DNA from: Tenacibaculum ovolyticum DSM 18103
GTDB taxonomy: Bacteria; Bacteroidota; Bacteroidia; Flavobacteriales; Flavobacteriaceae
Direction of reading: 5' to 3'
Assembly (NCBI RefSeq): GCF_000430545.1
Contig: NZ_AUMF01000017.1
Location: 48,756-112,755 of the forward strand
Length of the DNA: 64,000 bases
Shown here: piece after piece, positions 54,038-64,000 of the stretch
How positions within the stretch are numbered: position 1 is the stretch's first letter
Layout: each line of letters starts with the position of its first letter
Translations under genes and position numbers: made by a program
The notes under the pieces: model-generated
Told to the model about the DNA's origin: nothing
The model's database searches: none
The model's input: the letters and a program-made list of their open reading frames with translations, nothing else

Positions 54038-54838
54038 ATGGAAATCTCAGAAAAAATAACAACAATTAGAGACACTTTTAATTTAAATAATTTTTCTTTT
54101 TCAAAACGAATTGGCGTTACAGGAACCACTGTAGACAGCATAATTAACGGGAGACCACAGGCAGACGGAAGTAGAAAAAAGACCAAACCTGGGTATGATG
54201 TACTTACGGCTATTATTAATGAATTTAATATTAATCCTGATTATTTATTCGGAAAAAGTGAAGTAATGCTAACTTCTGACGTAAAAAATAATCCAACATA
54301 TTCGGGAGTCCCACAAGTTGTTGCAGTAAATAACACAGGGAATGAAAATATAATATACGTACCTATACAAGCTAGAGCTGGTTATTTAACTGGCTATGGA
54401 GATTCAAATTACATAGAACAGCTACCATCTTTTAACATGCCCCATTTAAACAATGGTACTTTTCGTTGTTTTGAAGTACAAGGAAACTCTATGGTACGCA
54501 CTTTTTTTGATGGTGATCTTGTTTTTGGTAAATACGTAGAAAGCCTTAGCGACATAAAAGATGGCCGTGTATACATTATTGTTACTAAAAATGACGGGAT
54601 AGTACTAAAACGTGTTATTAATAGAATTAAAGAAAGAGGTAAACTTATTTTAAAAAGTGATAATAAAGATGGCAATTACCCTATGTATACTATAAATGCT
54701 GAGGAAATTATGGAAGTTTGGTATGTTACTATGTTTGCTTCTAAACAAATGCCTGAACCTGTTGACGTTTATGATAGGCTACACGACTTAGAAAGTAAAT
54801 TAGTAGAATTACAAGAGCAAGTTAATAATAAAAACTAG
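54038..54838 (+). CDS. HTH-XRE / S24 LexA-like repressor
   Basis: This 266-residue phage-repressor-type protein has an N-terminal helix-turn-helix ('LNNFSFSKRIGVTGTTVDSI'). The C-terminal S24 peptidase domain has Ser151 in 'QGNSMVRTFFDGD' and Lys191 in 'GIVLKRVINR', the Ser-Lys dyad of CI/LexA self-cleavage. A short coiled coil 'LHDLESKLVELQEQVNNKN' ends the protein. On RecA-dependent signals it would cleave itself and release the locus. It is divergent to the 1190-residue gene, and the facing promoters share one operator. The DUF6973-like gene follows after 7 bases. Confidence 0.88.
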   Translation: MEISEKITTIRDTFNLNNFSFSKRIGVTGTTVDSIINGRPQADGSRKKTKPGYDVLTAIINEFNINPDYLFGKSEVMLTSDVKNNPTYSGVPQVVAVNNTGNENIIYVPIQARAGYLTGYGDSNYIEQLPSFNMPHLNNGTFRCFEVQGNSMVRTFFDGDLVFGKYVESLSDIKDGRVYIIVTKNDGIVLKRVINRIKERGKLILKSDNKDGNYPMYTINAEEIMEVWYVTMFASKQMPEPVDVYDRLHDLESKLVELQEQVNNKN

Positions 54839-54845
54839 TGCTTAC

Positions 54846-55466
54846 ATGTTAAAAAAACTTGTACTCTTATTTATCCTCATAAGTACTTCGTGCTTTTCTC
54901 AATCTAATTGGCAAAAATTTAAAAAACTATCTCCATCTAAAAGAATGTGGGTGTTATTTCATCCTTTAAAAGCGAAAAAAGCACAAATTATTTCAGAAGA
55001 AGCCTACAGAGTCGCCGACTCTATTAAAAACTCTCCTTTATTAGATGGTGATAGCAATGGCGGTCAAGTAGATGCTTTTCGTCATGCCTTTTGGATGGCT
55101 AGCTTGCGGCAAGAAATAGGTAAAAACGCAGCTCGCTCTTTAGGTAAAGCACATGAGAAGGAAAATTACAAAACCTATAAAAAAAATAAATTGGAAGACG
55201 GTACTGTTCCTGACAAAATAGCCACAACTATGGATTTGTTTAACAACGAAGCTGGGCTCACCTTAAGTAGAAAAAACACTAAAGCAGCCAAAAATGGTTT
55301 AATTTACAAGGTTATAAATGCTATTCATTCTGGGAAATTAAAAGTAATTAAAAAAGACAATAATGGTAATTTCTTAACTTGTAAAAACTCACCCATCTTA
55401 CAAGAGTCTTTAAAAGGAAAATGGGAAAATAATAAATGCTTAGTAAATTCTAATTATAAAAAATAG
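54846..55466 (+). CDS. Secreted DUF6973-like protein
   Basis: This 206-residue protein has a signal peptide/lipobox-like N-terminus ('ILISTSCFSQSNW'). The domain carries 'GGQVDAFRHAFWMASLRQEI', 'GKAHEKENY' and 'MDLFNNEAG'; the His/Asp/Asn residues suggest a metal site. DUF6973 proteins of this pattern are widespread and have no known function. It lies 7 bases behind the S24 repressor and so is on the repressor transcript. It could be an effector or a housekeeping secreted protein; I cannot tell which. Confidence 0.65.
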   Translation: MLKKLVLLFILISTSCFSQSNWQKFKKLSPSKRMWVLFHPLKAKKAQIISEEAYRVADSIKNSPLLDGDSNGGQVDAFRHAFWMASLRQEIGKNAARSLGKAHEKENYKTYKKNKLEDGTVPDKIATTMDLFNNEAGLTLSRKNTKAAKNGLIYKVINAIHSGKLKVIKKDNNGNFLTCKNSPILQESLKGKWENNKCLVNSNYKK

Positions 55467-56147
55467 ATGCAAAAAGTATATTTTATTTCTGGCACCATGT
55501 GCACTATTGATTTATGGCAATTCGTTTTTCCTAATTTAAAAAACGTAACACCTGTTCACATTGATATTACTTCTGCAACATCTTTTGATGAAATAAATAA
55601 AATAATTCTTTCCAAAATTAATGCCCCTGCTATAATTGTAGGGTTTTCTTTAGGTGGGTTTTCTGCATTAAACTTTGCAGTTCATTATCCCGAAAAGATA
55701 AAGAGACTAGTAATTATTGCCGCAAATGTAAACGGATTAAATGAAAAGGAAATTAAATTACGAAAAAGCACTATTGATTTTTTAGAAAAACACACCTATA
55801 AAGGGATATCAAAACAAAGAATTCAACAATTTTTACACCCTCGTAATCACAAAAACGAAACAATTATATCAGTTATAAAAAAAATGGATACTGATTTAGG
55901 TAAATCCGTTTTAATTCGTCAATTAAAAACCACATCTTCTAGATTAAACATAGCTAAACAAGTTTCTGAACTACATACACCTATAGTATTCATTGCTGCT
56001 GAAAACGATCTATTTGCTTCTGCTACAATTTTAAAAGAATTCGCTAATAAAATACACAAAGGAAAGTATCTTTTTATTAAAAATTGTGGACATATGATTC
56101 CTCTAGAAAAACCAAAAGAGCTTGCCACCTTGCTAAGTTTAATTTGA
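55467..56147 (+). CDS. Alpha/beta-hydrolase
   Basis: This 226-residue hydrolase has the nucleophile Ser61 in 'VGFSLGGFSAL', an acid in 'AAENDLFAS' and His209 in 'NCGHMIPLEKP'. The oxyanion 'SGTM' is near the start. No signal peptide. It starts at the base after the stop of the DUF6973-like gene, so translation is likely coupled. Substrate unknown. Confidence 0.85.
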   Translation: MQKVYFISGTMCTIDLWQFVFPNLKNVTPVHIDITSATSFDEINKIILSKINAPAIIVGFSLGGFSALNFAVHYPEKIKRLVIIAANVNGLNEKEIKLRKSTIDFLEKHTYKGISKQRIQQFLHPRNHKNETIISVIKKMDTDLGKSVLIRQLKTTSSRLNIAKQVSELHTPIVFIAAENDLFASATILKEFANKIHKGKYLFIKNCGHMIPLEKPKELATLLSLI

Positions 56148-56218
56148 TTTTCAATTTTTTTCTAATAACTTCGTTATTCCTTACATAAACCATAGAACAT
56201 AGCTAACAAAAGATATTA

Positions 56219-57316
56219 ATGAGCGGAATAAATTCATTCATACTAATTATTATATACGGTGCTCTAATTTTGCTTTCATTTCTATTAATCATAAATCCAT
56301 TAAAAGTTAATAAAAAAGCAAATTTATGGTTCGGCGTATTTCTTTTTTTATGGTCTACTTTTTGGCTTGAGGAAATATTTATTCTAACAAGTTTTAATCC
56401 ACTTAATAATATACCCTTAATACCGCTTCGATTCTTTCAGTTTCTAACACCTTTGGTCTTTTATTTTAGCATCGAATATTATTCAAATCCAGATTTTAAA
56501 TTCAAAAAAAAGGAACTCATATACACTATCTTACCTTTCACATTCCTTATTGGTTTAATTTTTCAAAATTACAACAAACACAACACCTTAATACCTTCTT
56601 TATTAAGTATACTCATTATTATTCAGGCACTATATTTCACTATATATTCTTACATAAAGATTCAACATCACAAAAAGAGTATTCGCTTATTCTCATCTAA
56701 TACAAACGAAGTAGATCTTAAATGGATAGAGTATATTATTATTGCTATATTTTTACTTAGTATTTTTATCGGGATTTACAATTTAGCTTTTAATGGAGAA
56801 TATTTAAATGTAATGGCCAATATTGTATCGATACTAATTATATTTTTTGTTGCCTCTAATACACTTAAGCAAAAAGAAATTTTTCTTTTAAATGAAAAAG
56901 AAAGAAATCTTATTATTAAAACCGAACAACAACCCACACCCAAAAAAAGGAAAATTATTTCAGATGAAAATTTAGTACTTACCAAATCTAAACTTATTGA
57001 TGTTATGGAAAATAAAAAACCTTATCTCGATACAGAATTAACGCTGGTAAGCTTAGCTAAATTGATAAAAATTACTCCTCATCAACTTTCATATGTAATT
57101 AACGTAGGGTTCAATGAAAATTTCTTTTGGTTCGTTAATAGATACAGAGTTCAAAGAGTAAAAGAACTGCTTTTAAACAAAGACTACAACCATATATCTA
57201 TTCTTGGCATTGCTTATGAATCTGGTTTCAACTCTAAAACTTCATTCAATACTACCTTTAAAAAAATTAGCGCTCAAACACCTTCTGAATTCAAAAAAAG
57301 TAGTTCTTCTTTATAA
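56219..57316 (+). CDS. Membrane-bound AraC-family regulator
   Basis: This 365-residue protein has about seven hydrophobic segments to residue 225 and a C-terminal AraC double helix-turn-helix ('KLIKITPHQLSYVINVGFNE', 'AYESGFNSKTSFNTTFKKIS'). It has the same design as the gene at 15669-16721. It precedes the TonB-dependent receptor gene and probably regulates it (inference from order). Confidence 0.85.
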   Translation: MSGINSFILIIIYGALILLSFLLIINPLKVNKKANLWFGVFLFLWSTFWLEEIFILTSFNPLNNIPLIPLRFFQFLTPLVFYFSIEYYSNPDFKFKKKELIYTILPFTFLIGLIFQNYNKHNTLIPSLLSILIIIQALYFTIYSYIKIQHHKKSIRLFSSNTNEVDLKWIEYIIIAIFLLSIFIGIYNLAFNGEYLNVMANIVSILIIFFVASNTLKQKEIFLLNEKERNLIIKTEQQPTPKKRKIISDENLVLTKSKLIDVMENKKPYLDTELTLVSLAKLIKITPHQLSYVINVGFNENFFWFVNRYRVQRVKELLLNKDYNHISILGIAYESGFNSKTSFNTTFKKISAQTPSEFKKSSSSL

Positions 57317-57423
57317 ACACGCACCATAAACAAACAACAAACACCTTAAAAACAAACGTTTGAGTTTTATTTAAAAATTGGTTCGATTAGATAACTCAGA
57401 ACATAAAAAACTAGCAGTCGTAC

Positions 57424-57431
57424 TAATTTTG
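57424..57431 (+). promoter_or_regulatory. -7 promoter box of the TonB receptor gene
   Basis: TAATTTTG fits TAnnTTTG and lies 26 bases before the ATG at 57457; no clear -33 element. Confidence 0.5.
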
Positions 57432-57456
57432 TAACTCACATAAATTACGACTCAGA

Positions 57457-59793
57457 ATGCATAAGTATATTTCAGTGCCCTTCTTTTTGTTTTTATCACT
57501 TATTTTAAATGCCCAAAGTTTAACACAAAATATTAAAGGAAAAATAGTAGACACTTCTTCTCAACAACCAATTCCAGGTGTATCAATAGTACTTCTTAAT
57601 ACAGATCCAGCCATAGGAGTTGTTTCTGATTTTGATGGAGACTTTACAATTAAAAACGTTCCCATTGGTCGATATGATTTAGAAATATCTCACATAGGCT
57701 ATGAAGCAATTATAAAACCAGAGGTTGTTGTTACATCATCTAAAGAGGTTATATTATCAATTGGGCTTACCGAAAACGCCTACTCACTAGATGAGGTAGT
57801 CTTAAAGCCAAGAGTTGTTAAAGAAAAACCAATTAATAAAATGGCAACAGTTAGTGCTCGAATGCTAAGTGTTGAAGAAGCAAATAGATACGCAGGAGGG
57901 TTTGACGACCCTGCTCGCTTAGCCTCTTCTTTTCCGGGTGTTTCTAGTAGCGTTGGTAATAACGCTATTGTAATAAGAGGTAATGCTCCAAAATTTTTAC
58001 AATGGAAAATTGAAGGAATAGAAATACCAAACCCTAATCATTTTGCAAACTTAGGTGTTTTTGGTGGTGGTGGACTAACAGCTTTAAGTAGTAATTTGTT
58101 AGCAAATTCTGATTTTTACACAGGTGCTTTTCCTGCAGAATACAACAATGCGTTATCTGGTGTTTTTGATATTAGAATGCGAAAAGGGAATAATTCAAAA
58201 CATGAACACAGTATAGAGGTTGGTGCCATTGGAATCGATTTTGCATCAGAAGGCCCCTTAACAAAAAGCAATAACTCTTCTTACTTAGTAAATTACAGAT
58301 ATTCTACACTAGCGTTAATGTCATCGCTACTTCCAGAAGATGCCAAAGGAACAAACTACCAAGACTTATCTTTTAAATTAAACTTTCACACCAAAAAATC
58401 TGGTAAATTTTCTGTTTGGGGAATTGGCTTGCTAGATAAATCGGGAAGTTCACCAAAAACTAAAGTAAATGAACGTAACTATTATACAGATATTGAAAAA
58501 CAAAAAGCAAAACAATATATGGGTGCGTTTGGAATAAATCATAAAGTTGTATTTAAAAATTTGGCTTATTTAAATACGACTTTAGCAGTATCAACAAATG
58601 GTCTAAACTTAAAAACCGATAGACTTGACAATGCATCAATATTACAACCCAAAAACAAAATAGATAATAGTAATTATAATATTACTTTTAAATCTTTCCT
58701 TAATAAAAAATTTAGTTCAAAACACACAAACAAAACAGGTGTTACCATAAGAGGTTTAGGTTATAATATAGATTTAAAAGAAACTGATGATAGCACAAAC
58801 AATCTAAAATCCATAGTTTCAGAAAATGGTTTTACCTCTTTAGCCTCTGCCTATACAAACTCTTCTTTTTCCTTAAAAAAATGGAAAATAAACGCTGGTA
58901 TAAACACGCAATTATTTACGTTAAATAATAATTTTACAATTGAACCTCGCCTTGGTTTAAGTTATCAATTAAACGAAAATAATAAATTAAGTTTTGGTTA
59001 CGGACTACACAGTAGAATTGAAGCCTTGAATATCTATTTTGCAAATACAATAAACTCAACCTCTTTACAAGCTAACAAAGACTTAGATTTTTCAAAAGCA
59101 CATCATTTTGTATTGGCATACGATTGGAACATTACAGAAAAGTTACATTTAAAAATCGAACCATATTATCAACATCTCTATAACATTCCTATTATTGAAA
59201 ATAGTACAACCTCACTTTTAAACTTACAAAGCGATTGGTTTATTAATGATACTTATATTAATTCAGGAAAAGGGAAGAATTACGGGCTAGATTTAACGCT
59301 AGAACAATATATTAACAATGGTTTTTACTATTTAATATCTGGTTCTGTTTTTAATTCTAAATACAAAACGGATTCTGAAAAATGGTATAACACTCGTTAC
59401 AATAAAAACTACTTATTTAATGCTTTGGTTGGTAAAGAGTTTAGAATCGGAAAGCATAAACAAAATTTACTTGGTGTAAATTTTAAATTAAGTTATCAAG
59501 GTGGTGATAGACATTCTATTATTGATAATGCCGCTTCTTTAGATAAAAAAGATGCCATTTACAATGAAACAACACCATTTACTGAACAAACTAGCGCTGG
59601 ATTCATATCACATTTTACTGTTAATTATGAATGGTACAAAAAGAAAACAACACAAAGACTATCATTAAAAATTCTTAATGCAACAAACTTTAAAGAATAC
59701 CAAGGACATCGTTATAATCTTAAAAATAATAAAGTAGAAGAACACAGAGAAGCTTTATTAATTCCTAATATAAGTTACAAAATATCATTCTAA
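57457..59793 (+). CDS. TonB-dependent receptor with N-terminal carboxypeptidase-like domain
   Basis: This 778-residue outer-membrane receptor has a signal peptide (SLILNAQ). A CarboxypepD_reg-like domain follows ('GKIVDTSSQQPIPGVSIVLL', 'DFDGDFTIKNVPIGRYDLEI'), then a plug with 'NNAIVIRGNAPKFLQWKIEG' and a beta-barrel to the terminal aromatic 'NISYKISF'. It uses TonB energy to import a ligand, probably a siderophore, metal complex or oligomer; no SusD partner is adjacent. The upstream AraC-type regulator likely controls it. Confidence 0.88.
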   Translation: MHKYISVPFFLFLSLILNAQSLTQNIKGKIVDTSSQQPIPGVSIVLLNTDPAIGVVSDFDGDFTIKNVPIGRYDLEISHIGYEAIIKPEVVVTSSKEVILSIGLTENAYSLDEVVLKPRVVKEKPINKMATVSARMLSVEEANRYAGGFDDPARLASSFPGVSSSVGNNAIVIRGNAPKFLQWKIEGIEIPNPNHFANLGVFGGGGLTALSSNLLANSDFYTGAFPAEYNNALSGVFDIRMRKGNNSKHEHSIEVGAIGIDFASEGPLTKSNNSSYLVNYRYSTLALMSSLLPEDAKGTNYQDLSFKLNFHTKKSGKFSVWGIGLLDKSGSSPKTKVNERNYYTDIEKQKAKQYMGAFGINHKVVFKNLAYLNTTLAVSTNGLNLKTDRLDNASILQPKNKIDNSNYNITFKSFLNKKFSSKHTNKTGVTIRGLGYNIDLKETDDSTNNLKSIVSENGFTSLASAYTNSSFSLKKWKINAGINTQLFTLNNNFTIEPRLGLSYQLNENNKLSFGYGLHSRIEALNIYFANTINSTSLQANKDLDFSKAHHFVLAYDWNITEKLHLKIEPYYQHLYNIPIIENSTTSLLNLQSDWFINDTYINSGKGKNYGLDLTLEQYINNGFYYLISGSVFNSKYKTDSEKWYNTRYNKNYLFNALVGKEFRIGKHKQNLLGVNFKLSYQGGDRHSIIDNAASLDKKDAIYNETTPFTEQTSAGFISHFTVNYEWYKKKTTQRLSLKILNATNFKEYQGHRYNLKNNKVEEHREALLIPNISYKISF

Positions 59794-59837
59794 AACATTT
59801 GTTTTAAACTTAACAACTACCTAATCCCCATAAATTA

Positions 59838-59895
59838 AAAGTAACTTTTGTTGTAGCCTAACTCCCCATTATTAAACACCAACAAAAGTTACTTT
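59838..59895. repeat. Long perfect inverted repeat
   Basis: AAAGTAACTTTTGTTG (59838-59853) and CAACAAAAGTTACTTT (59880-59895) are 16-base perfect arms with a 26-base loop, downstream of the TonB receptor. There is no T run, so termination is uncertain. The remaining gap to 60111 shows no gene. Confidence 0.6.
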
Positions 59896-60111
59896 ACCCT
59901 AAGGTACAAGGAACAGTTATTCTTTATAATTCAATTTTTGGATATTCCTTTTAAAAATACAATTGCAAAATCAAAAATTCGAGTTCGATACTTATTCTAT
60001 TTTTGAATAATTTGATACTTCTTGAGGCGCATTCTTAAACAAAAAAACTACCTAAAGCTAGCCTCCCCTATTTAAACCCATTCTAAATATTTAATAAAAA
60101 AATTCCTAAAG

Positions 60112-60143
60112 TTTGTGCAACTACCTCGTACCGCTTAAATTTG
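60112..60143 (+). promoter_or_regulatory. Promoter of sdhCAB
   Basis: TTTG (60112-60115), 20 bases, TAAATTTG (60136-60143); the ATG of sdhC follows at 60174. Confidence 0.72.
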
Positions 60144-60173
60144 TATTATTATACTTTAATAAACAAAAAAATA

Positions 60174-60848
<675 letters not shown>

Positions 60849-60860
60849 TACGAAACAAGT

Positions 60861-62873
60861 ATGGCTTTAGATTCAAAAGTACCAAAGGGTCCAATTAAAG
60901 ATAAATGGACAGATTATAAAAATCATATTGATTTAGTAAATCCTGCCAACAAACGTAACATTGATGTTATTGTAGTTGGAACAGGTTTAGCAGGTGGTTC
61001 TGCTTCAGCAACTTTAGCTGAATTAGGATACAATGTTAAAGCATTTGCTTATCAAGATTCTCCTCGTAGAGCACACTCAATTGCAGCACAAGGAGGAATT
61101 AATGCAGCAAAAAACTATCAAGGTGATGGTGATTCTTTTTACCGATTATTTTACGATACCGTAAAAGGTGGAGATTACCGTTCTCGTGAAGCAAACGTTT
61201 ATCGTTTAGCTGAGGTTTCTGCAAACATTATCGATCAATGTGTAGCACAAGGAGTTCCTTTTGCTCGTGATTATGGTGGTTTATTAGACAACCGTTCATT
61301 TGGTGGAGTTTTAGTTTCTAGAACTTTTTATGCAAAAGGACAAACAGGACAACAATTATTATTAGGTGCATATTCTGCTATGAACCGTCAAATTGCTCGT
61401 GGTAAGATTGAAATGTTCAATCGTCATGAGATGTTAGATGTTGTAAAAGTAGATGGAAAAGCTCGTGGTATTATTGCCCGTAATTTAATTACTGGTGAAA
61501 TAGAACGTCATTCAGCGCACGCTGTTGTAATTGCAACAGGAGGTTATGGGAATGTATATTTCTTATCAACCAACGCAATGGGATCTAATGCTACTGCCGC
61601 ATGGAAAATTCATAAAAAAGGAGCATTTTTCGCAAATCCTTGTTATACACAAATTCACCCAACTTGTATTCCTCGTTCAGGTGATTACCAATCTAAGTTA
61701 ACGTTAATGTCTGAATCATTACGTAACGATGGTCGTATTTGGGTACCAAAAAACATGGAAGATGTGATGGCAATTCGTGAAGGTCGTAAAAAACCAACTG
61801 AATTGACTGAAGATGAAAGAGATTATTACTTAGAAAGAAGATACCCTGCATTTGGTAACTTAGTACCTCGTGATGTTGCCTCTCGTGCAGCAAAAGAACG
61901 TTGTGATGCTGGTTATGGAGTGAATGCAACTGGTGAAGCTGTTTACTTAGATTTTAAATCTGCGATTAGTCGTTACGGTACAGAACAAGCAAAAATTCAG
62001 AATATTTCAAACCCTTCTGAAGCAAAAGTGTATGAATTAGGGCAAGCTATTGTAGAGGCTAAATACGGTAACTTATTTCAGATGTATGAGAAAATTGTGG
62101 ATGATAATCCATATGAAACTCCAATGATGATTTATCCTGCAACACACTATACAATGGGTGGTGTTTGGGTTGATTATAACTTAATGACAACAGTTGACGG
62201 ATTGTATTGTATTGGTGAAGCAAACTTCTCTGATCATGGTGCTAACCGTTTAGGAGCTTCTGCTTTAATGCAAGGATTAGCTGATGGATATTTCGTATTA
62301 CCTTATACTATTGGAGATTATTTATCTAACGATATTCGTACAGGTAAAATACCTACAGATACTAAAGAGTTTGCTGAAGCAGAAAAGGAAGTTACAGAAC
62401 GTATCAATTTCTTCATTAATAACAAAGGAGAACATTCTGTAGATTTTTACCATAAGAAATTAGGTAAAATCATGTGGGAAAAATGTGGAATGGCTCGTAA
62501 CGAACAAGGTTTAAAAGAAGCTATGGCTGAAATTAAGGCTTTACGTGAAGATTTCTGGAAAAACGTAACTGTTCCTGGTGATGCAAACGAAATGAACCCT
62601 GAATTAGAAAAAGCTGGAAGAGTAGCTGACTTCTTAGAATTAGGAGAATTATTTGCAAAGGATGCATTAGATAGAAACGAATCTTGTGGTGGTCACTTTA
62701 GAGAAGAATCTGCAGAAACAGATGGGCCTCAAAAAGGGGAAGCAAAACGTAATGATAAAGATTATGCTTATGTTTCTGCTTGGGAATATAAAGGAGAACC
62801 TGCAGATGCAGTTTTACATAAAGAAGAATTAGAGTTTAACGATATTGAATTGAAACAACGTTCATATAAATAA
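60861..62873 (+). CDS. sdhA: Succinate dehydrogenase flavoprotein subunit
   Basis: This 670-residue subunit has the FAD-binding '[20 protein letters not shown]', the flavinylation/active-site '[15 protein letters not shown]', '[11 protein letters not shown]', '[20 protein letters not shown]' and the substrate Arg/His region. It oxidises succinate to fumarate in the TCA cycle. It starts 12 bases after sdhC and ends 9 bases before sdhB. Confidence 0.95.
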   Translation: MALDSKVPKGPIKDKWTDYKNHIDLVNPANKRNIDVIVVGTGLAGGSASATLAELGYNVKAFAYQDSPRRAHSIAAQGGINAAKNYQGDGDSFYRLFYDTVKGGDYRSREANVYRLAEVSANIIDQCVAQGVPFARDYGGLLDNRSFGGVLVSRTFYAKGQTGQQLLLGAYSAMNRQIARGKIEMFNRHEMLDVVKVDGKARGIIARNLITGEIERHSAHAVVIATGGYGNVYFLSTNAMGSNATAAWKIHKKGAFFANPCYTQIHPTCIPRSGDYQSKLTLMSESLRNDGRIWVPKNMEDVMAIREGRKKPTELTEDERDYYLERRYPAFGNLVPRDVASRAAKERCDAGYGVNATGEAVYLDFKSAISRYGTEQAKIQNISNPSEAKVYELGQAIVEAKYGNLFQMYEKIVDDNPYETPMMIYPATHYTMGGVWVDYNLMTTVDGLYCIGEANFSDHGANRLGASALMQGLADGYFVLPYTIGDYLSNDIRTGKIPTDTKEFAEAEKEVTERINFFINNKGEHSVDFYHKKLGKIMWEKCGMARNEQGLKEAMAEIKALREDFWKNVTVPGDANEMNPELEKAGRVADFLELGELFAKDALDRNESCGGHFREESAETDGPQKGEAKRNDKDYAYVSAWEYKGEPADAVLHKEELEFNDIELKQRSYK

Positions 62874-62882
62874 GAAAGTATT

Positions 62883-63629
62883 ATGAATCTTACTTTAAAA
62901 GTTTGGCGTCAAAAAAACGCAAGTGATAAAGGAAAAATGGTCGATTACCAAGTAGCCGACATTTCTGAGCATATGTCTTTCTTAGAAATGATGGATGTGC
63001 TTAACGAGCAAATAATTAATTTAGGTGATGAGCCTGTTGCTTTTGATCATGACTGTCGTGAAGGAATTTGCGGTATGTGTTCAATGTATATTAATGGTGA
63101 AGCTCACGGACCAGATAGAGGTGTAACAACATGTCAATTGCACATGCGTTCATTTAAAGATGGTGATACAATTACGATTGAGCCATTTAGAGCAGCAGCA
63201 TTTCCTGTAATTAAAGATTTAGTTGTTGATAGAACTTCTTTTGAAAGAATTCAACAATCTGGTGGATATATTTCTGTAAATACTTCAGGTAATACACAAG
63301 ATGCAAACTCAATTCCTATTTCTAAAGAAGCTGCAGATAAAGCAATGGATGCTGCTACTTGTATTGGTTGTGGTGCTTGTGTTGCTACTTGTAAAAATTC
63401 TTCTGCAATGTTATTTGTAGGAGCTAAAGTATCTCAGTATGCTTTATTACCACAAGGACAAGTTGAAGCTACAGATCGTGTTTTAAACATGGTAGCTCAA
63501 ATGGATGCTGAAGGTTTTGGAAACTGTACAAATACAGGAGCTTGTGAAGTTGAATGCCCGAAAGGAATTTCATTAGAAAACATTGCTCGTATGAATACCG
63601 AGTTTATGAAAGCTAGTTTAAAAGGATAA
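62883..63629 (+). CDS. sdhB: Succinate dehydrogenase iron-sulphur subunit
   Basis: This 248-residue subunit has the [2Fe-2S] ligands in '[15 protein letters not shown]' and 'TTCQLHM', the [4Fe-4S] set in '[13 protein letters not shown]' and the [3Fe-4S]-type '[13 protein letters not shown]'. It wires FAD to haem and quinone. Last gene of the operon; a short stem AATTGATT/AATCAATT follows at 63631-63651. Confidence 0.94.
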   Translation: MNLTLKVWRQKNASDKGKMVDYQVADISEHMSFLEMMDVLNEQIINLGDEPVAFDHDCREGICGMCSMYINGEAHGPDRGVTTCQLHMRSFKDGDTITIEPFRAAAFPVIKDLVVDRTSFERIQQSGGYISVNTSGNTQDANSIPISKEAADKAMDAATCIGCGACVATCKNSSAMLFVGAKVSQYALLPQGQVEATDRVLNMVAQMDAEGFGNCTNTGACEVECPKGISLENIARMNTEFMKASLKG

Positions 63630-63630
63630 A

Positions 63631-63651
63631 AATTGATTTAATAAATCAATT
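63631..63651 (+). terminator. Weak terminator after sdhB
   Basis: AATTGATT / AATCAATT stem with a 5-base loop directly after the sdhB stop; the T run is poor. Confidence 0.45.
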
Positions 63652-63679
63652 TCTTAAATAAAAAAAAACCTGAGCAAAA

Positions 63680-64000
63680 TAGAGTGCACCCAAAAGTTTA
63701 GACAAATTTATAATTAATTTTGATAATGATGAGTTCGATATTTTATCGGACTCATTTTGTTTAAATTAGATTTTATTCTTTCGTTATTATAATAGATTAT
63801 ATACTCACTAATTTCTTTTTTTAACTGTTCAATTGACTTGTATTTTTTCAAATAGAATAATTCTGATTTTAGTATTCCAAAGAAATTTTCAATAATTGCA
63901 TTATCTAAACAATTTCCTTTTCTTGACATACTTTGTTTAATTCCTTTTTCTTTTAATAAATATTGATACTGTTTCATTTGATATTGCCAACCTTGATCAG
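63680..64000 (-). mobile_element. IS3-family insertion sequence, truncated by the window end
   Basis: The element end 'TAGAGTGCACCCAAAAGTTT' (from 63680) is a typical IS3/IS150-group terminal repeat. Transposase coding begins inside it. Only the 3' part is in the window. Confidence 0.78.
63714..64000 (-). CDS. IS3-family transposase OrfB, C-terminal part
   Basis: The frame is open to base 64000. It reads 'SDQGWQYQMKQYQYLL', 'SMSRKGNCLDNAIIENFFGI' and 'YNNERIKSNLNKMSP', the rve integrase core with the second Asp region and the catalytic Glu ('ENFFG...E'). It catalyses DDE transposition. The ATG at 63977 is internal; the true start lies outside the window. Confidence 0.88.
   Translation of the reverse strand, partial: DQGWQYQMKQYQYLLKEKGIKQSMSRKGNCLDNAIIENFFGILKSELFYLKKYKSIEQLKKEISEYIIYYNNERIKSNLNKMSPIKYRTHHYQN

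Noticed and set aside
35764..54838. Ordinary integrated prophage
   Set aside because: Holin, endolysin, collar fibre and S24 repressor are phage-like, but I find no integrase, terminase, portal, capsid, tail tube or tape-measure gene, and no flanking att duplication.

Overview
The DNA is AT-rich with short intergenic gaps. It carries the Bacteroidetes promoter signature (a -7 box TAnnTTTG, sometimes with a TTTG -33 box), a gliding-motility lipoprotein (GldH), DUF4837, DUF5687 and RicT genes, and a single fused-type succinate dehydrogenase cytochrome b. This points to a member of the Flavobacteriaceae, possibly a Tenacibaculum/Polaribacter-like marine organism; the genus is a guess.

Layout. 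Bases 1-35.7 kb are mostly chromosomal housekeeping on the minus strand. They hold membrane protein DUF5687, DUF1761, DUF4837, an MltD-like transglycosylase, exonuclease III, 3-oxoacid CoA-transferase, and a ricT-gldH-class A PBP operon. Then come glnS, three small lipoprotein genes, AraC regulators, YceI, an M1 peptidase, a subtilase, an MBL-fold hydrolase, tRNA-Cys, folB, a DOPA-dioxygenase homologue and a large BNR/VPS10-like secreted protein. A plus-strand block follows: RimK plus an aspartoacylase-like protein, an RhlE helicase, a Crp-family regulator and aminopeptidase P. After that are a cupredoxin, an AhpD-like protein and another AraC regulator. From 56.2 kb to the end the window returns to chromosomal genes (AraC regulator, TonB-dependent receptor, sdhCAB) and closes in a truncated IS3-family element.

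The accessory region is about 35.7-55.5 kb. It holds, in minus-strand order, a 1190-residue uncharacterised protein, a polymorphic toxin ending in an EndoU-like nuclease domain with a candidate immunity gene, debris of another toxin with a broken immunity gene, and two orphan immunity-like genes. Next are an unknown gene, a TIGR02594-type endolysin, a phage-type holin, and three fibre-like proteins that share one N-terminal anchor but have different C-termini (one a phage tail-collar domain). A membrane-anchored spanin-like protein, a second large toxin with a deaminase-like tail and its overlapping SUKH (SMI1/KNR4) immunity gene complete the series. A LexA-like HTH-S24 repressor is encoded divergently at the head. 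The two divergent promoters face each other, and both -7 boxes lie inside one palindrome.

No capsid, portal, terminase, integrase, tail tube, sheath or baseplate gene is visible. My reading (inference) is an SOS-type, lysis-released antibacterial toxin system. It would use phage-derived lysis and receptor-binding parts together with polymorphic toxin cassettes, without a recognisable phage tail. Duplicated fragments and a repeated intergenic hairpin show that its toxin and fibre cassettes are being exchanged.
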